A stretch of 64,000 nt of DNA from Chitinophaga pinensis (lineage in GTDB: Bacteria > Bacteroidota > Bacteroidia > UBA7662): the NCBI GenBank assembly GCA_945874665.1, contig CAMCHJ010000006.1, positions 1 through 64,000 of the forward strand, read 5' to 3'. The translations under genes were made by a program, and so were the position numbers. The notes beneath the pieces were generated by a model that worked only from the letters and a program-made list of their open reading frames with translations, searched no databases and was not told where the DNA came from. Shown here piece by piece: positions 36,391 through 44,024 of this stretch; position 1 is the first letter of the stretch, and every line of letters starts with the position of its first letter.

Positions 36391-36870
36391 ATGCAATCCG
36401 TTAATAAACTCGTAGAAGAAGTAAAGCTCATTTTTTCGGCCTACCTCGAAGAACATGGACACCGCAAAACCCCTGAGCGCTTCGCTATTTTGGAGGAGAT
36501 TTATTCGCGTAACGACCATTTTGATGTGGAATCGCTTTACATCCAAATGAAAAACCGCAACTACCGGGTGAGCAGGGCTACGGTGTACAATACCCTCGAC
36601 CTGCTGCTGGCTTGCGACCTCGTAACCAAACATCAGTTTGGCAAAAACATGGCCCAGTTTGAGCGGGCGTACGGTTATAAGCAACACGACCACCTCATTT
36701 GCATCGAATGTGGGCGGGTGGAAGAGTTTTGCGACCCACGTATTCAGGAGATCCGCAGCGACATGGGTGTTTTTTTTCACCACACCGTAAAACACCATTC
36801 TTTGCATCTCTACGCCAGTTGCGACCTCCAAAAAGAGGACGGCAGTTGTCCACATTTCAACAAAAACTAA
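36391..36870 (+). CDS. Fur-family metal-responsive transcriptional regulator
   Basis: A 159-residue winged-helix repressor of the Fur/Zur/PerR family. The DNA-binding half has TPERFAILEEIYSRNDHFD and SRATVYNTLDLLLACDLV. The metal and dimer half has HDHLICIECGRVEEFC (His99, His101, Cys104, Cys107). A second Cys pair (Cys144 and Cys153) completes a structural Zn site. The sensed metal, iron, zinc or manganese, cannot be fixed by eye. It lies 50 nt after the relA/spoT gene and 44 nt before purA, so partial co-transcription is possible. Confidence 0.92.
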   Translation: MQSVNKLVEEVKLIFSAYLEEHGHRKTPERFAILEEIYSRNDHFDVESLYIQMKNRNYRVSRATVYNTLDLLLACDLVTKHQFGKNMAQFERAYGYKQHDHLICIECGRVEEFCDPRIQEIRSDMGVFFHHTVKHHSLHLYASCDLQKEDGSCPHFNKN

Positions 36871-36914
36871 AAAACATCTAAAAACCCCTTATTTTTGGGT
36901 TTTAATAGCTGTAA

Positions 36915-38177
36915 ATGAAAGTAGATGTGCTGTTGGGCCTCCAGTGGGGCGACGAAGGCAAGGGTAAGATTGTTGACGTAATTACGCCCAAATACGACAT
37001 TATTGCCCGTTTTCAGGGCGGTCCTAACGCCGGTCACACCTTAGAATTTGATGGTACCAAGGTGGTGTTGAACACCATACCTTCCGGCATTTTCCGTCCG
37101 CATGCCATCAACATCATTGGTAACGGCGTGGTGATTGACCCGGTAACCCTTCAGCGGGAGATCACCAATTTGCTGAAATTGGGTGTGCCTGTAAAAGACC
37201 GCCTCTACATTTCGCGCAAGGCGCACTTGATCATGCCCACCCATCCCATTTTAGATGCCGCCTATGAAAAGGCCAAGGGTGATTCTAAAATCGGCTCTAC
37301 CTTGAAGGGCATTGGTCCTACTTATGCCGACAAAATTGGCCGTTCTGGTCTACGCGTTGGCAACCTCGGGGGCAGCACTTTCCAAGCCGCCTACAACAAC
37401 ATCCGTGAAAAACACCTGCAAACCTTGCGTTTGCTCGATTATACCGACCCAGAGCTCGCCGAAAAAGAGCAACGCTGGCTCGATGCCGTGGCTTTTTTAA
37501 GCGACTACCATACTTGCGACAGCGAATTGGTGATTAATCAAGCGCTCAAGGCGGGCAAAAAAGTATTAGCCGAGGGTGCCCAGGGCACTTTGTTAGACAT
37601 TGACTTTGGCTCCTACCCTTTTGTAACCTCTTCGAACACCATTACAGCGGGCGCTTGTACCGGCTTAGGTCTTGCCCCGCAAACCATTGGCGAGGTATTT
37701 GGCATTTTTAAAGCCTACTGCACCCGGGTGGGCAGCGGTCCTTTTCCTACCGAGCTCCACGGACCTGCTGGCGAAGAGTTACGCAAGCTCGGCCATGAAT
37801 TTGGTGCCACTACTGGCCGACCGCGGCGTTGCGGCTGGATTGATTTACCAGCTTTAAAATACGCCATCATGCTCAACGGCGCTACGCAGCTCATCATGAT
37901 GAAGAGTGATGTGCTCAGCGGGTTTGGCGAGATTGGCGTGTGCACCCACTACGAAACTGCCGAAGGCCGTACCGACGTTTTGCCTTTTGATTTGGCGGAA
38001 GCCAAGCCTATTATACAAATGGTGCCGGGCTGGAAACAGGATTTAACCGGCATGACCTCCATCGACCAATTGCCGGTAGAGTTGCACAACTACATCGACT
38101 TCCTAGAAAAGCATTTAGAAGTACCCATAAAAGTGGTTTCGGTTGGTCCCGATCGCACCCAGACCCTATACCGTTGA
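36915..38177 (+). CDS. purA: Adenylosuccinate synthetase
   Basis: Condenses IMP with aspartate using GTP in the first committed step to AMP. The 420-residue protein has the GTP loop GLQWGDEGKGKIVDVI at the N-terminus and GPNAGHT directly after. IGSTLKGIGPTYADKIGRSG and the late TTGRPRRCGWIDL segment are also present. Its TGA overlaps the TTG start of pabB by 4 nt (TTGA), so translation of the two is coupled. Confidence 0.98.
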   Translation: MKVDVLLGLQWGDEGKGKIVDVITPKYDIIARFQGGPNAGHTLEFDGTKVVLNTIPSGIFRPHAINIIGNGVVIDPVTLQREITNLLKLGVPVKDRLYISRKAHLIMPTHPILDAAYEKAKGDSKIGSTLKGIGPTYADKIGRSGLRVGNLGGSTFQAAYNNIREKHLQTLRLLDYTDPELAEKEQRWLDAVAFLSDYHTCDSELVINQALKAGKKVLAEGAQGTLLDIDFGSYPFVTSSNTITAGACTGLGLAPQTIGEVFGIFKAYCTRVGSGPFPTELHGPAGEELRKLGHEFGATTGRPRRCGWIDLPALKYAIMLNGATQLIMMKSDVLSGFGEIGVCTHYETAEGRTDVLPFDLAEAKPIIQMVPGWKQDLTGMTSIDQLPVELHNYIDFLEKHLEVPIKVVSVGPDRTQTLYR

Positions 38178-39466
38178 GTAGCTTCCGCCTTCGGATAGCT
38201 GCCCAGCGCGAACAGTTTGCGCTCCACCAACTGCTGTATCACTTTAGGGAGGCACCCTATGTGGTGGCTTTTAATAGCAATATTTTACCCGACCAACAAC
38301 TGCCGGAGGCGTACCAGCAAATTGGCTGGCAGCTGGCAGTGAGTTATGGCGAGGCCTTTGCGCCCGAAAGCGGCTGTTTTGACGCGCTGGAGGCTTTGGT
38401 CAACAGCTCACCCGACCATTACGTAGGGTTTCTGACCTACGATTTAAAAAACGAGCTCGAGGCGCTGCACTCTACCCATGCCGACGGCATTGGCTTTGCG
38501 CCCATGCTGTTTTTTAGGCCGCAGTTGCTCATCAGTTGTCACCAAGGCGAATTGGTGTTGGAGCGCGACGAATTATCGTTTGCAGCCATTTTACCCAGCA
38601 TTTTAGCCGCCCCCTTAACCGAAGCCAGCGTTTTGCCCCTGCTGCAATTTAGGCGACAGGTAAGCGATGCCAAATATTTACGTACCGTAGATGCCATTCG
38701 GCAGCACATTACCGAAGGCACTGTGTACGAACTCAATTATTGCATGGAGTGGCATGCCAAGGCGCCGGAGCTCGACTTGTTGAGCACCTACCGACGTTTG
38801 AATAAAAACACCAAGGCGCCTTTTTCGGTGTATTTAAAGGCGCAAGACCGCTACCTGTTGAGTGCTAGTCCTGAGCGTTTTTTGCGCAAAACTGGCCAAG
38901 AGCTCCTCAGCCAGCCCATCAAAGGCACCATTGGACGTGCCGAGCTGCCCGCCGACGATAAAAAGCGCATGCAGCAACTCGCCAGCGACGAAAAAGAGCG
39001 GGCCGAAAACGTGATGATTGTTGATTTGGTGCGCAACGACCTTTCGCGCAGTTGTGTGGCTGGCAGTGTGGAGGTACCCAACCTCATGCAGGTGTACACT
39101 TTTAGAACCGTGCACCAAATGATCAGCACCGTAAAAGGTCAGCTGCTGCCGGACCAATCGGCAGTGCAGGCCATCCGCCATGCTTTCCCGATGGGCTCCA
39201 TGACCGGCGCGCCCAAAATCAAGGCCATGGAAATCATTGAAGCCCTCGAGAGCAGCAAGCGTGGTTTATACTCAGGCGCGGTGGGTTACTTCACCCCTGC
39301 TGGCGATTTCGACTTCAATGTGGTGATCCGTTCGTTGCAGTACAATGCTGCTACGGGCTACCTCAGCCTCATGACCGGCAGCGCCATCACCCACGACTCG
39401 GTGCCAGCCGCTGAACTGCAGGAGTGTTTGTTGAAAGCAGAGGCGCTTTTGGCGTTGTTTAGGTAA
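38174..39466 (+). CDS. pabB: Aminodeoxychorismate synthase component I
   Basis: Converts chorismate plus ammonia to 4-amino-4-deoxychorismate for p-aminobenzoate and folate. In the 430-residue chorismate-binding protein, SQPIKGTIGR carries the Lys (Lys250) that marks PabB rather than anthranilate synthase, which has Ala there. GSMTGAPKIKAMEIIE and GAVGYFTPAGDFDFNV are the conserved C-terminal motifs. The start is TTG overlapping the purA stop. No glutaminase subunit (pabA) is nearby. With folB and folK in the same window, three folate genes are present but dispersed. Confidence 0.9.
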   Translation: MSSFRLRIAAQREQFALHQLLYHFREAPYVVAFNSNILPDQQLPEAYQQIGWQLAVSYGEAFAPESGCFDALEALVNSSPDHYVGFLTYDLKNELEALHSTHADGIGFAPMLFFRPQLLISCHQGELVLERDELSFAAILPSILAAPLTEASVLPLLQFRRQVSDAKYLRTVDAIRQHITEGTVYELNYCMEWHAKAPELDLLSTYRRLNKNTKAPFSVYLKAQDRYLLSASPERFLRKTGQELLSQPIKGTIGRAELPADDKKRMQQLASDEKERAENVMIVDLVRNDLSRSCVAGSVEVPNLMQVYTFRTVHQMISTVKGQLLPDQSAVQAIRHAFPMGSMTGAPKIKAMEIIEALESSKRGLYSGAVGYFTPAGDFDFNVVIRSLQYNAATGYLSLMTGSAITHDSVPAAELQECLLKAEALLALFR

Positions 39467-39832
39467 AGAAGACTGCGCTACTTCGCCACCTTTAGCGAAA
39501 GAAATCGTTTTTTACCAAAATACAATCACTGTTAAATCGTAAAGCAAGCCATTCTCTTTCTGTAAACAACCATTAGCAAAACCACCTCTCTGTCCACAAG
39601 GGTAGCTTTATCTTCGGAATTCCTTTAACAAATTTTAGCCTGGCCATCACCTTGTTATCGGCTATAATCATTAAATGGCGGATGCCTGATAGTCCTTTAA
39701 CTAACTGCTCTTGAATGCCAGCTTTTTGCTAACCGCAATACCTGCAATAGAAATGCCCTACGGTTTTTCACAAAAAGAAAAAAGCCGCATACCTTTCGAT
39801 ATGCGGCTTTCGCTTGTATTGTTGTTGGGAGC
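39467..39832. other. Intergenic spacer between pabB and rplI
   Basis: I see no coding sequence with support in this 366-bp gap between convergent genes. The right end holds the rplI terminator. A weak hairpin (TTCGC-N8-GCGAA near 39484-39501, followed by a short T run) may end the pabB transcript. The rest is A/T-rich and featureless. Confidence 0.6.
39770..39810 (-). terminator. Terminator of the rpsF-rpsR-rplI operon
   Basis: AAAGCCGCATA (39781-39791) pairs perfectly over 11 bp with 39800-39810 around an 8-nt loop. On the minus strand the stem is followed by a T-rich tract from 39780 down to 39770. It lies about 20 nt after the rplI stop. Confidence 0.9.
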
Positions 39833-40276
39833 TTATTCAGCAACCACTTCAATTTTAAATTCTGCCTTCACTTCGCGATGGAGGTCTACCTCTACGGTAT
39901 ACGTACCAACCTCTTTGATATCGGCTTTGATTTCGATGCGACGACGGTCTACATCAAAACCCTTTACTTTCAACGCATCGGCTACCTGGAGGGTAGTGAT
40001 GGCACCGAAGATGCGACCTTTTTCACCCACCTTAGCACCGAGGCTGAGGGTAAGTTCGTTTAAACCGTTGGCCAATGCAGCTGCATCGTTCTTCAGTTTT
40101 TCTTGCTTAAAGGTAGCTTGCTTTACGTTTTCGTCACGCTCTTTGAGGGTCGACTTGTTCGCTACAGCGGCGAGGCCTTCGGGGATGAGGTAGTTACGAC
40201 CGTAACCGTTCTTCACCTTTACTACATCATACTTGTAGCCGAGTCCTTTGATATCTTGCTTTAAAATAATGTCCAT
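39833..40276 (-). CDS. rplI: 50S ribosomal protein L9
   Basis: Large-subunit protein bound near the L1 stalk base. The 147-residue length and the N-terminal MDIILKQDIKGLGYKYDVV are typical, as is NGYGRNYLIPEGLA with the long connecting helix after it. It is last in the conserved rpsF-rpsR-rplI operon, 15 nt after rpsR. Confidence 0.97.
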   Translation of the reverse strand: MDIILKQDIKGLGYKYDVVKVKNGYGRNYLIPEGLAAVANKSTLKERDENVKQATFKQEKLKNDAAALANGLNELTLSLGAKVGEKGRIFGAITTLQVADALKVKGFDVDRRRIEIKADIKEVGTYTVEVDLHREVKAEFKIEVVAE

Positions 40277-40291
40277 GATTCTCTCCTCCTT

Positions 40292-40549
40292 TTACTTCAT
40301 TCCGTCGGCTACATAAGGCATCAGGGCAAGGTGACGGGCGCGCTTAACGGCCTGACCAACTTTGCGCTGGAACTTCAAAGAGGTACCAGTCAAACGACGT
40401 GGCAACACTTTTCCTTGTTCGTTTACAAACTTCAAAAGAAAATCTGCATCCTTATAATCAATGTACTTAATTCCGTTTTTCTTGAAACGGCAGTATTTCT
40501 TGCGGTTCTCGTCCTTAACGGGAATGGCTGCAAAGCTATTACTAATCAT
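40292..40549 (-). CDS. rpsR: 30S ribosomal protein S18
   Basis: Small-subunit protein that pairs with S6 on the 16S rRNA platform. In 85 residues it shows [20 protein letters not shown] and [20 protein letters not shown], followed by the basic end [12 protein letters not shown]. It lies 1 nt downstream of rpsF, so the pair is translated together. Confidence 0.97.
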   Translation of the reverse strand: MISNSFAAIPVKDENRKKYCRFKKNGIKYIDYKDADFLLKFVNEQGKVLPRRLTGTSLKFQRKVGQAVKRARHLALMPYVADGMK

Positions 40550-40550
40550 A

Positions 40551-40901
40551 TCAAGCCTCCTGGGTTACATTTTTCGAAGCATTGCTGCGACGTGATTCGT
40601 TGTAGGTGATGGCATACTTATCAAGTGCCACGGTGAGGAAACGCAAAATGCGCTCATCGCGACGGAACTCGAGTTCGAGCTTGTCAACGATAATGCCATC
40701 TGCTTTGAACTCCATCAGGTGATAGAATCCGGTAGATTTTTTCTGGATAGGATACGCTAACTTACGCAAGCCCCAGCTGGCTTGGTGAACGATTTCGGCG
40801 CCGTTTTCCTTCAGCACCTTCTCAAACTTCGCGACCGCGTCTTTTACCATCTCGTCGGTCAACACCGGCGTCATGATAAATACGGTTTCGTACTGATTCA
40901 T
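40551..40901 (-). CDS. rpsF: 30S ribosomal protein S6
   Basis: Small-subunit protein partner of S18. The 116-residue protein opens with the family's [15 protein letters not shown] and has [22 protein letters not shown] and the late [12 protein letters not shown]. It is first in the ribosomal operon. No ssb or priB gene is inserted in this copy of the operon. A -7 box lies about 30 nt upstream. Confidence 0.97.
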   Translation of the reverse strand: MNQYETVFIMTPVLTDEMVKDAVAKFEKVLKENGAEIVHQASWGLRKLAYPIQKKSTGFYHLMEFKADGIIVDKLELEFRRDERILRFLTVALDKYAITYNESRRSNASKNVTQEA

Positions 40902-40932
40902 TAATTTTCAGTTTAGGTTAAAAAATGGAATG

Positions 40933-40940
40933 CAAAAGTA
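40933..40940 (-). promoter_or_regulatory. -7 promoter element of rpsF
   Basis: TACTTTTG on the minus strand matches TAnnTTTG, giving a predicted leader of about 28 nt before rpsF. The same motif on the other strand serves dnaX, so the intergenic region is a divergent promoter pair. Confidence 0.5.
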
Positions 40941-41047
40941 AGAAAATAATTCCATTAAACAGCGTTGTTCTCAGCAAATTGAAAAAATGAGGCCGTGAGT
41001 TGTGGAAAAGCTTTGAAAAATGGGGATGCGCTGGGTGTTGAAATGTT

Positions 41048-41055
41048 TACTTTTG
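41048..41055 (+). promoter_or_regulatory. -7 promoter element of dnaX
   Basis: TACTTTTG matches TAnnTTTG and ends only 4 nt before the dnaX ATG, so transcription would start at or very near the start codon and the mRNA would be leaderless. No clear -33 element is seen. Confidence 0.45.
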
Positions 41056-41059
41056 TGAG

Positions 41060-43033
41060 ATGGAGAACTATATCGTATCGTTCCGGAAATACCGTCCCGC
41101 CAGTTTCGACATGGTAGTGGGGCAGCATCACATTACCGGCACTTTAAAAAATGCGATAAAGACGCAGCAGTTGGCCCAAGCTTTTTTGTTTTGCGGTCCA
41201 CGCGGTGTCGGCAAAACTACCTGTGCGCGCATCTTTGCCAAAACCATCAACTGCACCCAGCTGCGTGAAGATGGGGAGGCGTGTAACAGTTGCGACTCCT
41301 GCGTATCGTTTAACCGCGGCGGCTCCATGGCCATTCACGAGCTCGATGCGGCGTCGAACAACTCGGTCGACGACATTCGCAGCTTGGTAGAGCAAGTGCG
41401 CTACGCTCCCCAAGGCAGCAAATACAAGATTTACATTATAGATGAGGTGCACATGCTCAGCACGGCGGCCTTCAATGCTTTTTTGAAGACGCTGGAGGAG
41501 CCGCCTTCGTATGCCATCTTTATTTTGGCAACCACCGAGAAGCACAAAATTCTGCCCACCATTTTATCGCGTTGCCAGATTTTCGACTTCAACCGCATCA
41601 AGGTGGAAGACATTGCCTTGCAGCTCGAAAGCATTTGCAAGCAAGAAGGCATCACCTATGAATACAATGCCCTGCACGTGATTGCGCAGAAGGCAGATGG
41701 CGCTTTGCGAGATGCTTTGTCGATTATGGACCAAGTGGTGAGCTTTTCGGGAGGACAACTCAGCTACGCGGCGGTGATCGAAAATCTGAACATTATCGAC
41801 CACGACTATTACTTCAAAGTAACCGAAGCACTGCTCACGCAGGATTTGGCGGGGGTAAGCTTGTTGCTCGAGGAAGTAATCAGCAAGGGTTTCGAAGGCA
41901 TCAACTTTATCACCGGTTTGGCGGGGCATTTTAGGAATTTGCTCATGACCAAAGACCCGCGTACCGTCAAGTTGCTTGAAGTGAGCGACGATATAAAGGT
42001 GCGCTACCAGCAGCAAACCCAGCAGGCACCGGCAGGTTTTTTACTTACAGCCCTCAATTTTGCCTCCTATGCCGAGGTTAATTACAAGCAAAGCAAGCAG
42101 CCGCGGCTTTTGGTGGAGTTGGCTTTGATGAAGATGTGTTTTCTGAATCAGATGTTGTATCCCGAGCAACTGGCCCAGGAAGTAAAAAAAAAACTTAATT
42201 CCGACGCTCCCGCCGTTGTAGATTTTAAAATACCTGCACCAGCAGCCATTAAAATACAGGGTGGCGTAACGACGGCAGCGGGTACTGAAACTACAACTGC
42301 CAGAGCCACTGCCCCGCCTAGCGTTGCTCCTCTTGCCACCGCTGCGGCTGAAACAGTGGCTGAACCAGCTGTCGTTCCTGCACCCCAAGCTCATTCACCA
42401 ACCACTTTAAAGGCAACACCATCGGAAGCGGATGTGCCAAACACAGCTGCTTTTTCTGTAGAAATTCACACTCAAACAAGCGAGCCCTTGCCGGCTGCCA
42501 CAGAAGTAACCTTACAAGAGGCGCCAGCTTCGGCAACTTCAACTGGCAAAGCCACCAAAACCATGGCAGGCGGCATGATTAAAGTGGGCAAAAACTTGGC
42601 GGGTATCAAAACAGCAACCCTGCAAACAACCGATGGCGACGAGCTGGTGACAGCAGATGTGCTAGAACAAGGCAGTATGTCGTTTGCTGAAGCATGGCAA
42701 CTGGTGCTAGCCGATATCAAAGTTTCACGCAAAGACTATCTGTTTTCGATTTTAAACGAGGCAGCTCCAGTGCTCGATGACGACCAACGTTTTCAGATTA
42801 CGATACACAGTGAGGCCCAACAACAAATTTTTGACCCCGAAAAACAAGATATATTAGAAAAAATACGCCGATTAACGGGTAATTTTTCCATCGATTTTAT
42901 GTACATTGTTTTAGAAAAAGATTCAGAAGGTGTAAAACCTGTAACATCTACCGATAAATTTGGGCGCATGGTAGAGAAAAACCCTCATTTACTGACATTT
43001 GTAAATGTATTTGGGCTTGACATTGATTATTAA
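41060..43033 (+). CDS. dnaX: DNA polymerase III subunits gamma and tau
   Basis: Clamp-loader ATPase that opens the sliding clamp and, as tau, ties together replisome polymerases. The 657-residue protein has Walker A FLFCGPRGVGKTT (Lys52) and a zinc module (Cys65, Cys75, Cys78, Cys81). IDEVHMLSTAAFNAFLKTLEE and the LSRCQIFDF sensor/SRC motif follow. After about residue 375 comes a low-complexity Ala/Thr/Pro linker, then a tau-like C-terminal domain. An A10 run (42184-42193) lies exactly at that boundary; a -1 shift gives an immediate TAA after about 379 residues and a +1 shift a TAG ten codons on. Both would yield a gamma-like product. Confidence 0.96.
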   Translation: MENYIVSFRKYRPASFDMVVGQHHITGTLKNAIKTQQLAQAFLFCGPRGVGKTTCARIFAKTINCTQLREDGEACNSCDSCVSFNRGGSMAIHELDAASNNSVDDIRSLVEQVRYAPQGSKYKIYIIDEVHMLSTAAFNAFLKTLEEPPSYAIFILATTEKHKILPTILSRCQIFDFNRIKVEDIALQLESICKQEGITYEYNALHVIAQKADGALRDALSIMDQVVSFSGGQLSYAAVIENLNIIDHDYYFKVTEALLTQDLAGVSLLLEEVISKGFEGINFITGLAGHFRNLLMTKDPRTVKLLEVSDDIKVRYQQQTQQAPAGFLLTALNFASYAEVNYKQSKQPRLLVELALMKMCFLNQMLYPEQLAQEVKKKLNSDAPAVVDFKIPAPAAIKIQGGVTTAAGTETTTARATAPPSVAPLATAAAETVAEPAVVPAPQAHSPTTLKATPSEADVPNTAAFSVEIHTQTSEPLPAATEVTLQEAPASATSTGKATKTMAGGMIKVGKNLAGIKTATLQTTDGDELVTADVLEQGSMSFAEAWQLVLADIKVSRKDYLFSILNEAAPVLDDDQRFQITIHSEAQQQIFDPEKQDILEKIRRLTGNFSIDFMYIVLEKDSEGVKPVTSTDKFGRMVEKNPHLLTFVNVFGLDIDY

Positions 43034-43096
43034 ATGCTCTACCTTGCACCAATATTTCATTTTAGCTGACGAAAAAACACAAAAAAAAGTCGAAAG

Positions 43097-43639
43097 ATGT
43101 TAGTAAAAATCCCCCTCAAAAACACAGAAGAGTCTGCCATCGTTGATGACCATGTGTATGAATTCCTGACGGAAAATCCTTATCTCAAAAAAATAGGCTT
43201 TGTTGCAAATTTGCGTAAACATTCACGTGGCTATGCTTTCTTCCAAAAAAACTGGCCTTTGGGCGATGGTGCGTACAAAAATGAAACCATCTACCTTCAT
43301 AAACTCATTGCCGAAAAATTCATCCCCAAGCATGAGTCACCAGAACGATTGTTGGTGAATTTGTTGAACGGAAATCCGTTAGATTGTCGTTTAGCCAATC
43401 TCGAATGGGCCATCCGCGCCAAAGTGGTTCGCAACACAACCAAAACTGAAAACCAATTTGGTTTCCGTGGTGTGGTAAAGAGCGGCAAAAAATACCGCGC
43501 CATCATCTTCTTCAACAAAGAGCGCATGGATTTGGGCTTGTTTGGCACGCCCGAGGAAGCTGCCGTTGCTTATAATAAGAAGTCTATGGAGCTGTTCGGC
43601 AAAACCAATGGTTTGAACAACGTTTCTGAAGCGAAATAA
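43097..43639 (+). CDS. HNH/AP2-type DNA-binding protein, probably catalytically inactive homing-endonuclease relative
   Basis: A 180-residue protein built like phage HNH/AP2 homing endonucleases. Residues about 65-105 match an HNH_3-type module (IYLHKLIAEKFIPK, then RLANLEWA). Residues about 121-170 form an AP2/ERF-like DNA-binding domain (GFRGVVKSGKKYRAI then LGLFGTPEEAAVAYN). The core that normally reads vNHxDGN is VNLLNGN (88-93), so the catalytic His is Leu89 and the Asp is Asn. It probably binds DNA without cutting. It has its own terminator and looks like a normal chromosomal gene rather than a recent insertion. Function unknown. Confidence 0.7.
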   Translation: MLVKIPLKNTEESAIVDDHVYEFLTENPYLKKIGFVANLRKHSRGYAFFQKNWPLGDGAYKNETIYLHKLIAEKFIPKHESPERLLVNLLNGNPLDCRLANLEWAIRAKVVRNTTKTENQFGFRGVVKSGKKYRAIIFFNKERMDLGLFGTPEEAAVAYNKKSMELFGKTNGLNNVSEAK

Positions 43640-43658
43640 ACAATTCGACCCTCAAGTA

Positions 43659-43692
43659 AAGCCTCAACTTAACGGTTGGGGCTTTTTTTTTT
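43659..43692 (+). terminator. Terminator of the HNH/AP2 gene
   Basis: AAGCCTCAAC (43659-43668) pairs with GTTGGGGCTT (43675-43684) over 10 bp including one G-U, with a 6-nt loop, followed by eight T residues. It lies 20 nt after the stop codon. Confidence 0.9.
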
Positions 43693-43770
43693 AACACAGA
43701 GCCTTGTTTTTCAGCTTCGTTTCTTGGTTCAAATGGCTATTTCTCGTTAAAAAAGCTGATGAGGTGCTAG
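43691..43770 (+). repeat. Direct repeat, copy A (about 80 bp)
   Basis: This segment and 43910-43992 are diverged direct repeats. They share GCTTCGTTT, then GGTTCAAATGGCTATTTCTCGT (22 identical bases), with flanking ACACAGAG/ACTCAGAG and GAGGTGCTAG/AAGGTTTCTAG. Short reading frames cross both, but copy A has a stop right after the shared core. It looks like the residue of a duplicated small gene or element. Confidence 0.75.
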
Positions 43771-43904
43771 ACGCAGCTAAAGTAGGGAGAAGGGGCCTTT
43801 CCTCGGTGGAGGCTTGGCTCGAAGAAACACAGATGGCTATTAAACAGCCACGTAGAAACATGATTTGTGAAGAGTTAGAACCATATTCCATAAGGAAGCG
43901 CTAA
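43704..43904 (+). CDS. Hypothetical small ORF in the repeat region
   Basis: A 66-codon frame between the two direct repeats. The peptide is charged, with no recognised domain (VKKADEVLDAAKVGRRG and a C-terminal EELEPYSIRKR). The N-terminal 15 residues lie inside repeat copy A. I could not connect it to a family. It may be a chance frame or a decayed gene. Confidence 0.2.
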   Translation: MFFSFVSWFKWLFLVKKADEVLDAAKVGRRGLSSVEAWLEETQMAIKQPRRNMICEELEPYSIRKR

Positions 43905-43909
43905 TTTTA

Positions 43910-43992
43910 TTAAACTCAGAGACTTATTTCTTAGGGCTTCGTTTCATGGTTCAAATGGCTATTTCTCGTCAAAAGGGCTATAAGGTTTCTAG
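43910..43992 (+). repeat. Direct repeat, copy B (about 83 bp)
   Basis: Second copy of the repeat at 43691-43770. Here the shared core is open: an ATG at 43947 begins a 31-codon frame (MVQMAISRQKGYKVSR...) that ends at 44042, overlapping the 3' end of the convergent symporter gene. In copy A the ATG is TTG and the frame is cut by a stop. Confidence 0.75.
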
Positions 43993-44024
43993 ATTGGAAG
44001 CAGCCTTAAAGCACTTAGATGACT

